A stretch of 64,000 bases of DNA from Tenebrio molitor (GCF_963966145.1 NC_091046.1:1736001-1800000); one strand, 5' to 3'; shown: positions 12,301-25,961, counted from the first letter of the stretch. The notes: generated from the letters alone by a model not told the origin. Numbers and translations: made by a program.

Positions 12301-15300
12301 CCTTCAACGTTTTGTTGTGACTTCGCGTTCAAAATTTAAAACGCCGCAGATTATTAAACCTGACGGGACCTAGCTCGACTTAAACAAACCAACTCGTGAT
12401 TAACATCATAAACAGTGTCCATTTTTTTTACGATTGACAGCATCGTGAAACATTTGAATATTTTGACATTCAAAAAATTATTCATCTTTAATTAAAATTG
12501 TGATTAATACTGTTCGTCTAGACTCTAGGGTCAAATTAATAATGATTACTAATTAATGTGTTTTGATTAGGTAAGTGAGACTTCCCAAACTGACTATTTT
12601 AAAGATTTTAAATGTCGCAATGAAAAATTTGCCTCATCAGAAAAGTGAGGTTATGTCCATTTCATTTCGCCGAGTTTCCTTTACGGATTCACAAAACAAA
12701 ACGTTCGGGCAACGTAGCGTACTCCAAAATCCACTCTCGTGTACGTTTTGTTAATTTGCAAATGTCATCGCACTATTTTTAAACTCACATTTGGATCTCG
12801 CACGGCCTGAGTATCCTGCCCCTGTAGATGATGACCTTGAAGTACTTCCCCTTGTGGTAGACGACGATGTGGTTCGAATCGTGCAAGTGCACGATCTTGT
12901 CCGTCTCCATCCCCGGTATCCTCGTCGTGTTGAATATCCTCTCGTACTGCCACGAACAGAGCGGCACCACCCCCTGGATCATGATCGGTTCCAGCTCCTG
13001 TCTCTCGACCAGCCTCCTCAGCACCAGGCACGAGTTGATGGCGGAGGCGGCCCTCGCCGCCTGGCTGAGGGTGGGCTGCATGAAGAGGGCGTCGATCCCG
13101 TAGAAATTGGAGTTGATCATGAGCGGAGAGCGACCCCTCAAGTAGACGTACTCCTCCCACCAATCCGAGACGTAGTTGGTGGACCACCACGACTTGAGCC
13201 AGAGGTATCTCTGGAGCTTCTTGCCGATGCCGTTCTCGAACTCGGAAGCGAGCTGTTGCATGCGCTCGTAATTGGCGTCGTCGAGGAGCGGTCTGACGCT
13301 CCTCAAGTACTGGAAACGAGATCGGACAGTAGCGGACGCGCCCGCCAGGCTCGGCACGGCTCTACTCACCCTGGTCATGGTGTCGTGCAAGCTCGGCAGA
13401 GGTAATCTAGGAAGCGAGCCTTGGAAACTGTAAAGTTTTGGCCTGTTCCAGCCGCTAAAAATTCTAACACATATAAACCACATTTTCGTCGGTAAAGATG
13501 TTTTACTGCCTTTACCTCTCGATTCATACATCCAACCCTTGTACATTAGTAAAAATTTTAATGTGTATCTAAGGGTGAATATTATGGTTAACCAATAGAG
13601 CAGGGCGGTTAAAAAACAAGCCGCAAACTGCCATCGCATCGATGTCCTGCGGACAAAACGAAAAATCAATCCAAAAAATTATCGCAAAGATGAACAAGAA
13701 GTCGAGAACGAGTGGAAATTTCGGAGAGGCAAGGTTGCACCTCTTGGACTTTGAACGAAACTGACAGCGTCAAAGTCCACGGTTCAGCCTGGAATGACGA
13801 CACATTTATTTACACTGAAAAAACTAGAATCGTTTCGTGTCGTGACCTGCACCTTTTGATTGTTTCCTTTCGCAGGTTATTTCCCCCGAATTAAACAACT
13901 AGTGACACCTTTAACGAACCGCAAGTCCACGACAAGACAATTCCGTTTTGGTCAAGAATTCGCTCCTTCTAAACTCCTCGTTCATTTGGTAGTTTCTCAA
14001 GCCGGACCAATTTTAACAAACTTGAATAATTCATCAAAATCATTGTTATTAAAATGGGCTGGAAACAACTCGAATGCGGGATAAAAAATCTTACTCGTTT
14101 AATAAATAAAGTATCTTGGCAGCAAGATCGAAGGGGACTGCGTTGCCCAGAAAATGCACAGCCGAAACAACGGAAAATATCAGCCATAAGCTCCAGAGGT
14201 GGCCGGGATATACCCCGTTGTGAATACTATTCTGAAAACGAAAAAATCGATTAGAATCGCACCGCAGGTTCGAGAGTGAAAATTTAAAAAGTCTGTGTCA
14301 AAGTGCACAACTAAAAATAAATACTTGACACGAGTTTGTCGATTTGGAAAGACAAACGGTCGGGTTGGACTGCAATGCAAATTTAGAAGCTAGAAACAAT
14401 GGGAGTAAATATTTTCCTGTTTCGTTTAATTTATGATGTTTGCACAACAATGATAAATGTGTGCGTAACAACGACGGAAATTTATGTAATTAGATGACGA
14501 TGTTATGAAAATTGAAATGACTCGCCTTCGACATTGGGTGCAATCGTAAAATTTAATTAATAAGTTAAAAAAAAAATACTGATAACTTTTTTTTAAGTTC
14601 ATATCATTTATTGTGTTGCGAGTAAGTTTTTTTATTATTCTAATGAGTTGGCGTAATGTGAGAAAAACTGAGACCCTATTAGTTTTTTTAATATTTTGCG
14701 TTCACAATAGCTCCATTATGAAACCAAAAACAGTATTACAATTGCTGAAAGCAGTTCTATAATAGGGATTGTACAAATTACGGTTATCATGTTGGTACTG
14801 CCAGAATCCTGCAAAGTCTAGAGGATTCTGGCAGCGTCAGCCAATATGCGCGAACATCCCAAGTTTCAATCGTTTTTTGCCAACCATCATAAAATTCCAC
14901 AGAATTATAAAATTCTTACTTTCGATTTTAAAACGGCTCTAAAGATCCAAAATATAAAAAATAGCATATTACATGCGCTTAATAAGAGGTATTGTCGAAC
15001 TTGCTTCTTTGCAGCACTCCTCGCTTCGCTCGTCGTGCACCAAACACGCGCCAATACTCTTCTTATAAAACTTATACGAGTATAATACCTAATATAAAGT
15101 TACTTTGAAAAAACAAATGTAAATTACCAAAGCATTTTATTTGTCATGTACGAACTTTTCGTCGTTTTCTAATGTAATTTACTTGTTTCGATTGTCTGTT
15201 TATTTATATATGTATGTTTGTTTACCTTAGCTTTTTACTGTAAGTATCATGGCCGTGTAGTTAATTCTTGTACTAAATAATGATTTTAAGTTCTGACATC

Positions 15301-16969
15301 TTTACTAAAATAATTAATATTGACCATGTAAATTTCTGTCTTCTAAGAAAAAGAATATTCTTTCACTTGACATTTTACTACCATTTTAAATCTTCAAAAA
15401 ATTATATCGAGCGATCAAATTAATTTGTAATCGAGTCATCCATGGATCTGAATCCGTATGTCTTTTCGTTTGATATGCCCAGATCTAACCTGTGTTTGAG
15501 CTGTGTTTTTTGTTCAAGTAACGACATACGATTTCGGATTCATGGATAACTCGATTACAAATTAACAACGAATTTGTGTGTAAATTGGGCTTTTCTAATT
15601 GCCCGAGGGACAAGATTAAAACACGAGCGTAGCGAGGGTTTTAAGGCTTCGAGGGCAATTAGAAAAGCCCAATTTACACAGAAACGAGTTGCATACAAAA
15701 TTTTATTGTTTGAAACGACGTCCCTGAAGCTTCCAAATCTTTTAAAAATGGTTTCGCATTTGCTTTTGACAGTTTTGACAAATTTTTCAAGACCTGTCAG
15801 AAATGTGACGTTGAATGTGTTGTCTAGGGCAACGGTTCGTTATCTGCTCATTTTGCTTTAGGGTAGTTAAGAGGCAGTTTACAAAGGAGAAAAATGAGAA
15901 TTTGTGACAGTTGAAAACAATAAAAAATATTTATTTTCACATTATTTTTTCTCTCAATGTTATGAAATGAACAAAATATTACATAAATATATTGTTTTTA
16001 TTTATTTACATCTGCTCACTTATCTCTACTGCACGAATATTTGTTTCTGTCTTTTCCATGAAAAGATGTTTTGACTTATTTGAATAAAAAACAATTAAAA
16101 AACAAACACATTCTTGACAGTTTTCTCCTTGAATGTCATAAAATTTATACTGATCTGTTATTTCGTCTAATACCTTTTATATTATTTGTAAACCTGTGTC
16201 TTCTTATAGGAAAAGCAAAATTTCCTTTTTTTTCATTTTGTTGTAACGTTAATGTTCTTCAACTCTTCAGAAATAAACGAACAACTACCAACAAACTATT
16301 CATTATTTCTCATTATTCTTCCTAACCTGAATCTTTTTTACAACTGCTATTATACACTATAAAAATACTGGGACTTTGAGGGCATCCCTGTCTTACTCCA
16401 TTCATTTACTCACTTTTCCTTTCACTTCCATCATTCGTAATCGACAATTACACCATGACATAAATTCATTCACATAACATATAAAATCAAATGGACCCAA
16501 AACCCCCACATATTTTTAACTTGTTGCATTATTTATTTTGCAGCCCATTTAATTTTTATGTGTGTTTTACGGTCGCAGTCCGTTCCATTGATCGTTCTTC
16601 GATTAACGACTCGAAAAACAAACAACAAAACCGACGCGAGAAACCGCAAACGGGATTAAAAAATTTAAAAAAGAACCGGTTTGTGGACACGCACCATCAC
16701 CCCCCCAACCCTTTATCTGGTTGACACAAGACTTATCGATTTCCGCCGTGTTTGCACCCAAATTAGCGTCGAGTGCCGCGATAAAAATACCCAATTGTTG
16801 GGAAAAACCGGCGACCACTCCGACCAACCTGAAATCTGGCGATCCTCTTCTTCCACGAGCGAATGCCCGACTGCCAGACGAGGTGGAGGACTTCCCTGTC
16901 GAAGTTGACGTCCCAGCCCTCGTGGGTGATGGAAAACGAGAAGGCGACGGCTTGATGGGCTTCCGCCAT
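9320..16969 (-). CDS. CPT1: Carnitine O-palmitoyltransferase 1 (CPT1)
   Basis: Outer mitochondrial membrane enzyme that moves long-chain acyl groups from CoA to carnitine, the rate-setting step of fatty-acid entry for beta-oxidation. Eleven minus-strand exons join in frame: 16969-16829, 14231-14095, 13646-13370, 13309-12789, 11921-11717, 11663-11556, 11499-11474, 10543-10481, 10261-9829, 9777-9466, 9412-9320. The product is 771 residues, close to human CPT1A (773). The N-terminus starts MAEAHQAVAF as in animal CPT1, and two membrane segments fall in exons 2 and 3. The catalytic histidine motif AEHSWAD is split across exons 7 and 8; exon 7 is only 26 nt. TYEASMTRLFREGRTETVR and GGGFGPVADDGYGVSY in exons 9 and 10 are family signatures. 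Exon 5 is separated from exon 6 by a 53-nt intron. Intron 1 (about 2.6 kb) holds several repeats. Confidence 0.96.
14798..14834. repeat. Short perfect hairpin in CPT1 intron 1
   Basis: CTGCCAGAATCCT (14798-14810) is followed after 11 nt by its exact reverse complement AGGATTCTGGCAG (14822-14834). Thirteen paired bases with a small loop would fold stably in DNA or RNA. No function can be assigned from sequence alone. Confidence 0.6.
15409..15564. mobile_element. Palindromic MITE, family 'GCGATCAAATTAATTTG', copy 1
   Basis: A 156-bp element whose two halves are inverted copies of each other: GATCAAATTAATTTGTAATCG with TCATCCATGGATCTGAATC at one end, and the complementary ATTCATGGATAACTCGATTAC at the other. 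Further copies occur at 30791-30945 and 60291-60460. The inner loop AGATCTAACCTGTGTT is shared by all three. No coding capacity; presumably mobilised in trans. Confidence 0.8.
15573..15870. repeat. Foldback repeat family C, copy 1
   Basis: About 300 bp beginning with a near-perfect palindrome, AATTGGGCTTTTCTAATTGC and its complement around a core with GAGCGTAGCGAGG. It continues into AT-rich sequence containing CAAATCTTTTAAAAATGG and TAGGGCAACGGT. The same sequence, inverted, lies at 44690-45000. Both orientations of the palindrome give long open frames (RSE-FKASRAIRKAQF type) that are an artefact of its symmetry, not a protein. Confidence 0.75.
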
Positions 16970-19900
16970 GCTTGCTCACTCTGCAACAACCACGACGAAA
17001 TTAACAAACGATGATTTAGTGTGAACGCTTAAATCATTCGCAACGCAAACACGACGACGTTATCAGCTGGTTTATTAAAAGCTCGGGGCGGCGCAAACTC
17101 CAGGAAAATTACGGAGGATTGAATATTAATAATAAATTATTGGATCGGTTCTGGAGTGAGTGATAACAAACGCCTATCGGACGGATTATCCGCTTGGAAA
17201 AAAATTCCTCCATGCATTAACCTTGACGCTTGTTTCACCTTGATTCCACCTCTTTCAATCTGGAAGTTATCTCGCTGTCTACCAAACTAGAATTTGACCT
17301 TTGCCGTCAAATTCAGAGGCAAAAATGAGCTGGATGGAATTTAGCGAGGCTATCGACCTTTGACCCAGTGACATGTGGGTGTCGTTACAGCGAGGAAATT
17401 CTAATACAGCGGTTCATCTCATTTTATGAAAATTTACCACAAGATCTTCATGTGCCAAAATCGGCACCGCTGACGACAACGCCGACCGCTTCTGGCAATA
17501 ACTCTAATTTATCAGATGACCCCGCAAAACGTTCACCCTCGTGGTGACGCGTTCGGCGATAAGTGTCCGAAAACAATTGATACATTTTAATGGAACCGAT
17601 TGACCTCAGGCCAGGCTCGTTACACCCGGAAAGCGTTCGCCAGTCGAGCATGAAACGCTTTCAGGTGGCTAAAATTAAACGACAAATGTTATGACAAATC
17701 TACGGGACGGGGGGTTTACAGTCCTCTAAATATAACGTCCCGCCGTAATGCGAAAATAAATCGTGTGGAGTTGGGAGTGTAGGCGACACGTTTGTTGAAA
17801 GGAAATCAATCTGGTCGATGCGAAACAATTGTTCGGAAAGGTTGTGTTTTCCGGAGTTGGAAACGTGAAGGTAGGTCGTGGAACGTTTGAAAGTTCGGGG
17901 ACTTTGTTTGGAAACTTCGTTCAAAATAAACAATAAAAGCTACAAATCTCAGCTTTCTTTGGTGGAATGTTTGATCTCCATCCCTCAAATACGTAAATTA
18001 ATTAAAATATAATCCACCCTGTAAAGTATGCCCTACTGCTTCAACTAGTATCATGGGATATTATTTGTAATTAAATGTAAACATTAAAGAGAATTTTGAA
18101 GTATGATTTCCTTCACTCCAAATAAAAATGAGGAAACCTGCAACATAAACATAACCTCACTTCCTCGATGAGATACAAATGTCTCGTTCGGAATCGGTAC
18201 CTTCTACACACTCCACTTATCAAATTAACGTGTATTTACGATTAATTAACAATCCGGTCCCAAATAAACAATATTCCATTCACAATTTTAATTCTTCAAA
18301 CAAATTTTTGGCCGTGAACAAATTCAAAATGTTGATCGATGTTGCCAACCATTGCGAAAATATGACACTACACTGATTGTAAATTATTTAAAATTTCTCC
18401 CTGCCAGGATTCACGTTGGGTCTGTGATTTTTTCTTTCATTTTTGAGATCATGCACGAATCGCTCGCTGAAGAAATTCTTTACTTAATGAGATTCATAAC
18501 AAGTCTCGAGTTGTATTTTTGACAGTTGGCAGCACTTAACAATATTTTTCATGACTGTCATTTCAAAATTTTCTTTGAAATCGCTTAAAAATAAAAGTTT
18601 TGTCCGTTTCGCGCGTTGTACAACAATTTCAACATTTGCAAGGTGTATTTCACCGTTACTACTCAGAAAATAAGGTTATGTTGACATCTTGACTTTTTCC
18701 GCTTAAACGTTTCACTGTAATAATGTAGGTTAAACTCTCATTTGTAGGGACTTGGGACTGAAACCAGCGCCTCGGAATTTACCCTGTTCGTGTGTGAGCT
18801 TTGTTCGCACTTGACATTCCCCACGAACTACGTATGTCAATAATTACGGCCTCCACTTCCTCGAGGCGATTACTTAGGTGAACTACCGTCAACCCCAAGG
18901 TCGCAGAGTCAAGCGTTGGTTATTTTGTTAATGGGAAAGTCTCTTGCAGGGCCAGAAACACGTTCGATCTCCGCAACAGCTTCCTCTTCACCTTGATGGT
19001 GTATTCGAAGTAGGTATTTGTTTAAAAAAATACAGAAGTACAAAGTGTCGTTATAGCGGTAGTGTTTTATGTCGCCTTGATATTAACGGCGTCGTGAAAG
19101 CCGAACTGTATCGACAATTACCCAAATGAATGGACATTAAATGTTAGCTTATCGGCGGCAATTTATTGTAGTGTTGGGTTTCCAAGTGAAATGTAATTGT
19201 TACAGTCGTTTAACGGTAGAAAGTAGACGCATTGTTTTCAAGTTATGTTGATTAAAATTTACAAGGAATATTTGAATTACGATTTGGTCACACCAAATCA
19301 AAACTTGTCAAAACACCGCACGTTTTGAGATATCCATCTCGATCTTAATTATGTCTGTGTTTGTTGTGACATTTTTTTACGATATCATCTCCCGCACACG
19401 TTTTGTTTGTACTTTGTTTTTATTACTTAATTTAATCAATCGCAAGATAAGTGTTTACACCAAACACATGACTAGCAAAGTCGAACCGATACGAAATAAT
19501 TCATTACACTTTGTACAAAAAAAATCACTCGACATCGTTGTTCTATCGCAGCCAAGGACACCAATTAAAATTTTAAATTGGAGTGTTATCGAAACGCTTA
19601 TTTATCGGCGGCTTGCACCACGCAACAAAATAATTTCCACAAAATAATTAACACCTCCACTTGGGATATCTACAAAGTGTGATAAAACCTGAAAGGACAA
19701 ACGAAATGGGAAGGGAGTTTCAAAATGTCTTTTGTACAATTGAATGAAACGAGTCGTGGGGCGGCGTCCTTTAACAATGATCCAATTTTTTTCGCCTCTG
19801 AGAAGAGGGGATCACAATTACATTAAAATTTAATGGATCGTGGGTGCCCCGTTATAAAAAATAATCGAAGAAAATTGAAATTCACCCACCGTGTAACATC

Positions 19901-21898
19901 GAATCGAGCGACCAAATTGCTTTCCTACTCGACAATTCAAATACGAATAGATTTGTTTCCAGTTTGTTTATAATAATTAAGAGCCTTTTCGCTCCTACTC
20001 GAGAACATGTAAAAGTTGGGCCGGTCCATGGAGCGGACCGCAGACTGAACGACTGGAACCCACCCCAAGTACAGCTGCGGAGGATCAAATTAAATGAATC
20101 GTTCTGTCGATCTAAAATTATATCGACAGATTGAAATCGGATAATCGAAAAGTAAATGTGGACACACGTGGGCTCCTAAAATGGATCATTATTATGATTC
20201 ACACGTAATGATCGACCTTTGATCCAGTCAAAAACAACGCAAACACTATCAGGGACAGATAGCGCTGGGGCAAAATGCAAAGCAAATCGCTCGCTCGTCT
20301 GTCGAGATTCTACGATTCCTCTCGTCTTGCGTGATGCAATTCGAGGGGCGAATTAAAGACCAACCGTCTAACCCGGATAAAACCGAAACACGTGTCGGCG
20401 AAACTTGTGAAAGCTCGTCTGCTGAAGCGACTTTCTTGTCGTAAACCGAAGGAGCGCACCGGACTCTCCTTTTGCCAACTCCGACGCAGACAATGCAGCA
20501 GCAGCAACAACAACAAGAGTGTTGACGTCAATCGGACAAACTGGTTATGGAGAAGACGAAAAATTCGACCTTTGCGGCACCCCAAACTCGACTTTCGTCC
20601 AAGAAGTTTGCAAGATTTACGCCGGAACAGTTTTCGGTGGCGAACAAATTTAATTTAGCACGTCGAGGTGTGGGAGCACGCAACAAATAAATACACAGTT
20701 CAAAGTCCACAGCAACAGTCCAAAGGTCGGTATTCACAAAAAAAAAAAAAAACAGATTTGTGTCAACTTACCGAAATCTGGGCCGGAAGGGAAACGAGTT
20801 TCGCACAAGAAAAATGAATAAAATTTGGTAAATCGGTTCGTCGGGACGCGTTACCTAACAGCTCTGCTTGCGAAGACGCTCTCCTTTATTTTTATTTCCA
20901 AATTGGTGAGATTAGCGGCGATAAACGTCAGAGGTTTTTGTGGGAGTGCGGAATTGGAGTGTCCCGATTGGTCAGCCCTAGGTCGGCCTTTTATCGCCGA
21001 CTGTTTACTATTCGCGCCGTTTTTATCAATCGAGGACTGCGTTGTTTGTTTAAATTCTCGTAAATCAAGACGCGATTGTGTGGCAGTCATATGGTCTCGC
21101 TTCCACCAACAATTCAATTAGAATAGGCTTATTTTAAACCCGTGACCCAAATTTGACGCCCCAGAAACACGGTCGCTTTGTAACTTGTCGGGCGCTCTTC
21201 GAGGGACTCTTGTCGACGTCTACAAACAAAACGGTACTCGAGCGGTCTGGCCTGGCCGACGGCGCTGGCCCCTAGCACTTACCGTCTACGAAAACGAAGA
21301 CTTCCCGTTAGGCGACTGCACGAGCGTGGAATTCGGCGATTCCTAGCAGAACATCTTGGTCGGGGGCGACTCGAAGGGCACAACCGGAAGATTCGATTCA
21401 GGAAAATTCGCTGCACTCGAACTGTTTCAAAGCCTGCGACTCACTGCGAACTGCAAACACCGAATGCCAGTGCGAATTTGACGGAGCAAGTGCAGTTTGC
21501 TCGTTGGCGGTTGCGGAGGAGCCTTGAACTGTCAGTTTACACTTTACAGTTAAACCGACCTGAAGTCAGGCGCGAGTGTTAAATCTGATCCTCACGAGGA
21601 CGACTAGGATTTGGAATCGCGAATCGAATAGATTGGTGTGGTGAAGAGATTCTGAGATTCGTGCATCGAGACAACAAGGTTTCACCGGATGAAAATTGCG
21701 GATTGTAGAATTGGGATTTGGTGTTGGCAGCAGTGCGACGAAAGCGCGGCCGACTTCGCACCGTGACCTGGGAGCTGTCACTGTCAAGTGCTGCATGTCT
21801 TTGTATTTTGTTCTATGTACTGGATCGGTTCCAGAGACATTTACAATTGTGCCGACTACATTTATGTGTTAGTGAAGTGTTTGTTGCCTCGCGTGAAA
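16970..21898. other. Intergenic region between CPT1 and BTBD10
   Basis: Nearly 5 kb separate the divergently arranged CPT1 and BTBD10 genes. The part just above 16970 should hold the CPT1 promoter. Sequence from about 20900 to 21890 is GC-richer and probably contains the BTBD10 promoter and untranslated first exon. I saw no exon with family similarity, no structured RNA and no clear transposon. Confidence 0.45.
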
Positions 21899-23585
21899 AT
21901 GGCAGGAGCGAGCGATCGTCACATTTACAACAATAACGACACCAGCAGCGACACCGAAGACTACACCGACGACCGCCGTCGCAGGGTATTCAAGAACCGT
22001 CTGAGGTGCGATTTTCCGTTTTGCAGTTGATCGTGGGTGCAGGGGCGGAGAGCCGAGACGGCCGCGGCGCTCCGCAAGTCGCACGAGAAAATCCATTGTT
22101 TTCTGTTGTGACAAAGCAGCTTGCGCAATTTGCGATTTAAATTTAGCAACAAGAGAGCTGATTCGGTGCGTGCAGTCCCGTCTCGTCCATCCGCCGCCGC
22201 CGCACGTCTTGTAGTCCACTTTTAGATGATTAATGATAATATTGCTTTGCGTAGTTATGGATCGTGTTCGAAGCCGAAACCGTGCCTTGTGCAACGTTCA
22301 ACGTCCCTATCGGACCGGTGCCACTCTGTAGCTACGCCTAAGCAATGTCACAATGCTCCTCGCAATAGGCAAGAGCCGGTCCACCTGGTCGACACACTTT
22401 AAACTTCCATTTCCAGAAGCCGCAACGTGCTGCCCCCCGCGAAGAACCAGCCGCCCAGCGCCGCCTCCGCCGGCACGGTCATCGGCGACGACCGCGTCAC
22501 CCTCGTCGTGGACAACACGCGGTTCGTGGTCGACCCGGCGCTCTTCACCGCCCACCCCAACACCATGCTGGGGCGCATGTTCAGCTCGAATCTGGAGTTC
22601 ACGCAGTCGAACGAGCGCGGCGAGTTCGAGGTGGCCGACGGCATCCCCGCCACCATTTTCAGGGCCATCCTGGAGTACTACAAGGGGGGGCTGATCAAGT
22701 GCCCGCCGTCCGTCTCGGTGCAGGAGCTGAGGGAGGCCTGTGATTATCTGCTGGTGCCTTTCGATGCCAACACCGTTCGCTGCCAAAACTTAAGTAAGAC
22801 GCCGGCGACTAGCAACGCGACCGTGACAATATCTGAGTTTGTGCGCCAGGGGGCCTGCTGCACGAGCTCTCCAACGAAGGCGCCCGCTGCCAGTTCGAGG
22901 TCTTCCTGGAGGAGCTGATCCTGCCGCTGATGGTCAACTCGGCCCAAAGGGGGGACCGCGAGTGCCACATCGTGGTCCTCCTCGACGACGACACCGTCGA
23001 CTGGGACGACCAGTACCCGCCCCAGATGGGCGAGGAGTACAGCCAGACCGTCAACAGCACTGCCATGTACAGGTTCTTCAAGTACATAGAGAACAGGGAC
23101 GTGGCCAAGCAGGTGCTCAAGGATCGAGGCCTGAAGAAGATTCGTTTGGGAATAGAGGGTAAGAGCAAGCTCGAAGGTGGACTTGCTGATGTCTCTGCAT
23201 TCTTCCAGGCTATCCGACCTACAAGGAAAAGGTGAAGAAGCGTCCAGGGGGCAGAGCCGAAGTGATCTACAACTACGTGCAACGCCCCTTCATTCACATG
23301 TCCTGGGAGAAGGAGGAGGCCAAGAGCCGCCACGTCGACTTCCAGTGCGTCAAGTCCAAGAGCGTGACCAACTTGGCGGAGGCGACTGCCGACCCGGCTC
23401 TGGAGCTGGACGCCCGGGGGAATCCCATAGTGGCGGCGACGATCGCCGACCCGCCCCCGATGGACATGGCGCCGTTGCTCTCCATCGATCTGCAGCCGTT
23501 GGGGGTGGACAACGACGAAGGGGCCGTCGGGGGACCCCACGAGATGGACGCCGGCGCCAACGCGCCCCCCGACGACCAGAACTAG
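21899..23585 (+). CDS. BTBD10: BTB/POZ domain protein, BTBD10/KCTD20 type
   Basis: Adaptor-type BTB protein; mammalian BTBD10 and KCTD20 bind Akt and protect it from dephosphorylation by PP2A. Exons 21899-22005, 22417-22793, 22850-23158 and 23209-23585 join in frame to give 389 residues, shorter than human BTBD10 (about 475) mainly at the N-terminus. The N-terminus MAGASDRHIYNN is followed by an acidic Ser/Asp/Thr stretch. The BTB fold begins at VTLVVDNTRFVVDPALFTAH in exon 2, contains HPNTMLGRMF, and ends with CDYLLVPFD. LLHELSNEGARCQFE, YRFFKYIENRDVAKQVLKDR and KKRPGGRAEVIYNYVQRPFI are conserved C-terminal blocks. The C-terminus is Pro/Asp-rich and likely disordered. Intron 2 is 56 nt. A good AATAAA lies at about 24100 for the 3' end. 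The start is chosen because it opens the conserved acidic leader. Confidence 0.93.
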
Positions 23586-24848
23586 GATCAGCTGCGACTG
23601 AAATTGTTGCTGTATCGGTGTACCATCAATTGTCATGAGTAATATTTTTTTCAGTCACCGCTGTTTATTTTTCGGCACTCGATACCGACATGATATTACT
23701 GAATGTGTATTCGTCATCTAAATGTCTTCAGTTACGGTTACCGCACGTTTCGGGTTTTTTCTCAACGATGTCTACATTGTGATCGATGATGTTCACGCCG
23801 GCACGATTTTTGTGTTTTAGCCGAGGCCGTACGAAATGTTCACCTTGTATAATAGAGCTGTCTTGGCTGTGCCCCGCTCATCAACTAACGAACTGTTTTA
23901 ACAACACATTCCTCTGATTTACAATGTCCAAATTTTTGCGAACCCTTGAGACTGAAATTTGTAGATTGTTTAATTTGCTCATTTATTTCTTATTTATTTG
24001 TACATAATGTATGTTACTTGGATAATCTGATAAGTTGTGCTTTGCTTTTAATATGAATGTAGCTTAAGGATTTTATACCTGTTGTTTTTATGACACGCAA
24101 ATAAATGGTGTTTAAACGTAAGTAATTAAATAACCCTACATGTATGTGACAACATGATTTTTAGGTGTAAAGTCAGTAGATTTTATAATTACTAAAATTA
24201 GCCCTAATTAAACGAATTGTAGCCAAAGATACCCCGTTATTGTAAACATTTACACGACAATAATTTTCAGGTGTAGAATATTATGACGTTTTAATTACAT
24301 GATCGATTTATTGGCAATTCCAGCTATTAGTGGTACATCTGGTGTGCATTCTATAAACTAATTTAAGACACACTCAAGCCGGTGACTTTTCATATGCAGA
24401 AAAAGTTACACAGTAAATGGAATAAAACAATAATCGTTTGGTATTTCTCATTAGAAGATATAAAAATGAAAGAAATATCTAAGAGTGTTTGAACAGTGGC
24501 AAAAATATTCTGATTTAGACTTTATATTCTACTACGAAACCTTTTGAACATAGAAATAATGGCAGCTCTGAAAAATATGATTTTTAATTTGATTAGAAAG
24601 GATTAATGTATTGTGGGTTGCATTTTCAATTCCGTCTGCTGTGCTGAGATTGGACATGCTTTAATCTCTGGCTTTAGGCACAGAAGATTCTGCTTCTGCT
24701 CACAATAATTCAATTATGAATGCTTTTTACAATGGGGGAGCCAGAACTGCTACAATTTTTTACCAAATATTTCTCTGGAATTTAAAAAAGTAGCCTATAA
24801 TTCGTTTAATTATGAACGTGTGCACCGATTTATTTGCTATCCTTACAA
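23586..24848. other. Convergent 3' region of BTBD10 and NXT1
   Basis: The BTBD10 3' UTR probably runs to the AATAAA near 24100. Beyond it is AT-rich DNA without recognisable genes. On the minus strand, TTTATT at about 24828 gives an AATAAA some 20 nt after the NXT1 stop. Confidence 0.5.
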
Positions 24849-25330
24849 CTAACTCTTATCATTATTGGTCAAAGGCTCTTGCAGTCTAAAACAGTCGCTG
24901 ACGATCTTCCATTTATCGCCTTGCGCCGTGATTATGAAATTCTGCTGGAACGACTTGGGGATTCGGTCTTGGTACCGCACAGTCCCGCTGACTTGGATCA
25001 TAAACGTCAACTGACCGTTCACGGCCGAGTCCAACACAGGTTGCGCATCTAGCGTGGTTATAATGTGATCCGACGTAGGGAGATCTATGAAGAATTTCTG
25101 TATTCTCTCGTTGCCGTTGATCCCATTACCGTTCCACGCTAGCAGACCCGTGTCCATGTACAGCTTCGACATCAGCTGAAATACATTAGTTCATTAGTTG
25201 CGAAACAGCCCCTCGAGACATTACATGTCCTTACGTGACGTCTTTTGTCCGAAGTTTCGTAGTACAGCTTGGTGAATTCTTCGGCGACTCGACATGCCTG
25301 GTCGATCTTGCTCTTCACGATCTGAGTCAT
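24849..25330 (-). CDS. NXT1: NTF2-related export protein (NXT1/p15)
   Basis: Small NTF2-fold protein that pairs with NXF1/TAP to carry mRNA through the nuclear pore. Exon 1 is 25330-25235 and exon 2 is 25175-24849, joined in phase 0, giving 140 residues, the same length as human NXT1. The N-terminal helix (VKSKIDQACRVAEEFTKLYY) is followed by LMSKLYMDTGLLAWNGN and IQKFFIDLPTSDH. The sheet strands include VRYQDRIPKSFQQNFIITAQ and end in WKIVSDCFRLQ, all typical of the family. The gene is divergent from the first cGLR gene, with 631 bp between start codons. Confidence 0.95.
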
Positions 25331-25699
25331 CGTCGAAATTTACGCATTTGCCGCTTTCGCTATTTAGAATTGCAACGAATTGAGGTTATGTCATGCATAT
25401 GGAACTAAACAAAGGCTAGTGGCGCCCTCCACGGGACCGATGAAACCATAAAACAATGAGTGCTTTTCCGGTCTTTTATTGCTTTTTTTTCCGTAATTGT
25501 TACCCTTGTGGGTCAATTTATTCTCTCCTGTGCATTCGCCGCCCCCGAAATATCTCCTCAATTCTTGGATACTAATTTGGAGCCTACGTGTCAATCGGTT
25601 GTGAATTATGGTTTGTGCATGGTCTGTCTGTCTATACCTTTTTCGGGATATTGACATCTGTTCCAGAGTCTGTTCTTTGTTGCAGTGCGCAGATTATTC

Positions 25700-25709
25700 G
25701 GGGTTTACC
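25700..25709 (+). promoter_or_regulatory. Degenerate NF-kB-like site upstream of cGLR copy 1
   Basis: GGGGTTTACC sits 262 bp before the copy 1 start codon. It differs at one position from the kB consensus GGGRNWYYCC and is at the place homologous to the perfect match upstream of copy 3. Innate immune genes of insects are often under Rel-family control, but a 10-bp match is weak evidence. Confidence 0.25.
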
Positions 25710-25961
25710 ACGATTCCACCTTGACAATTATCGTCTTTTCCACGCGAAAACGTATGTATCGTGCTTTGGGTGTGGGCTGCTGATGGTTTGAGTGAATTGT
25801 TAATGTAGCTGTTGCATTCACTTCTGGTTAATGCTTGTAAAAATAATCATATTTTAGCGAACGTTATCTTACAGCAACTTTCAAGGAACGAGCGCATTGT
25901 TACAAAACGTGTGAATATCGACTAAGTAAATTGTTCATAAACTTTTAGTAGTGAACACAAC

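Noticed and set aside
15574..15861. Plus-strand frame with RSEGFKASRAIRKAQF
   Set aside because: The same peptide appears in several frames because the DNA is palindromic; it belongs to foldback family C and not to a protein.
22809..23636. 275-codon minus-strand open frame
   Set aside because: Antisense to BTBD10 exons 3 and 4; composition artefact.
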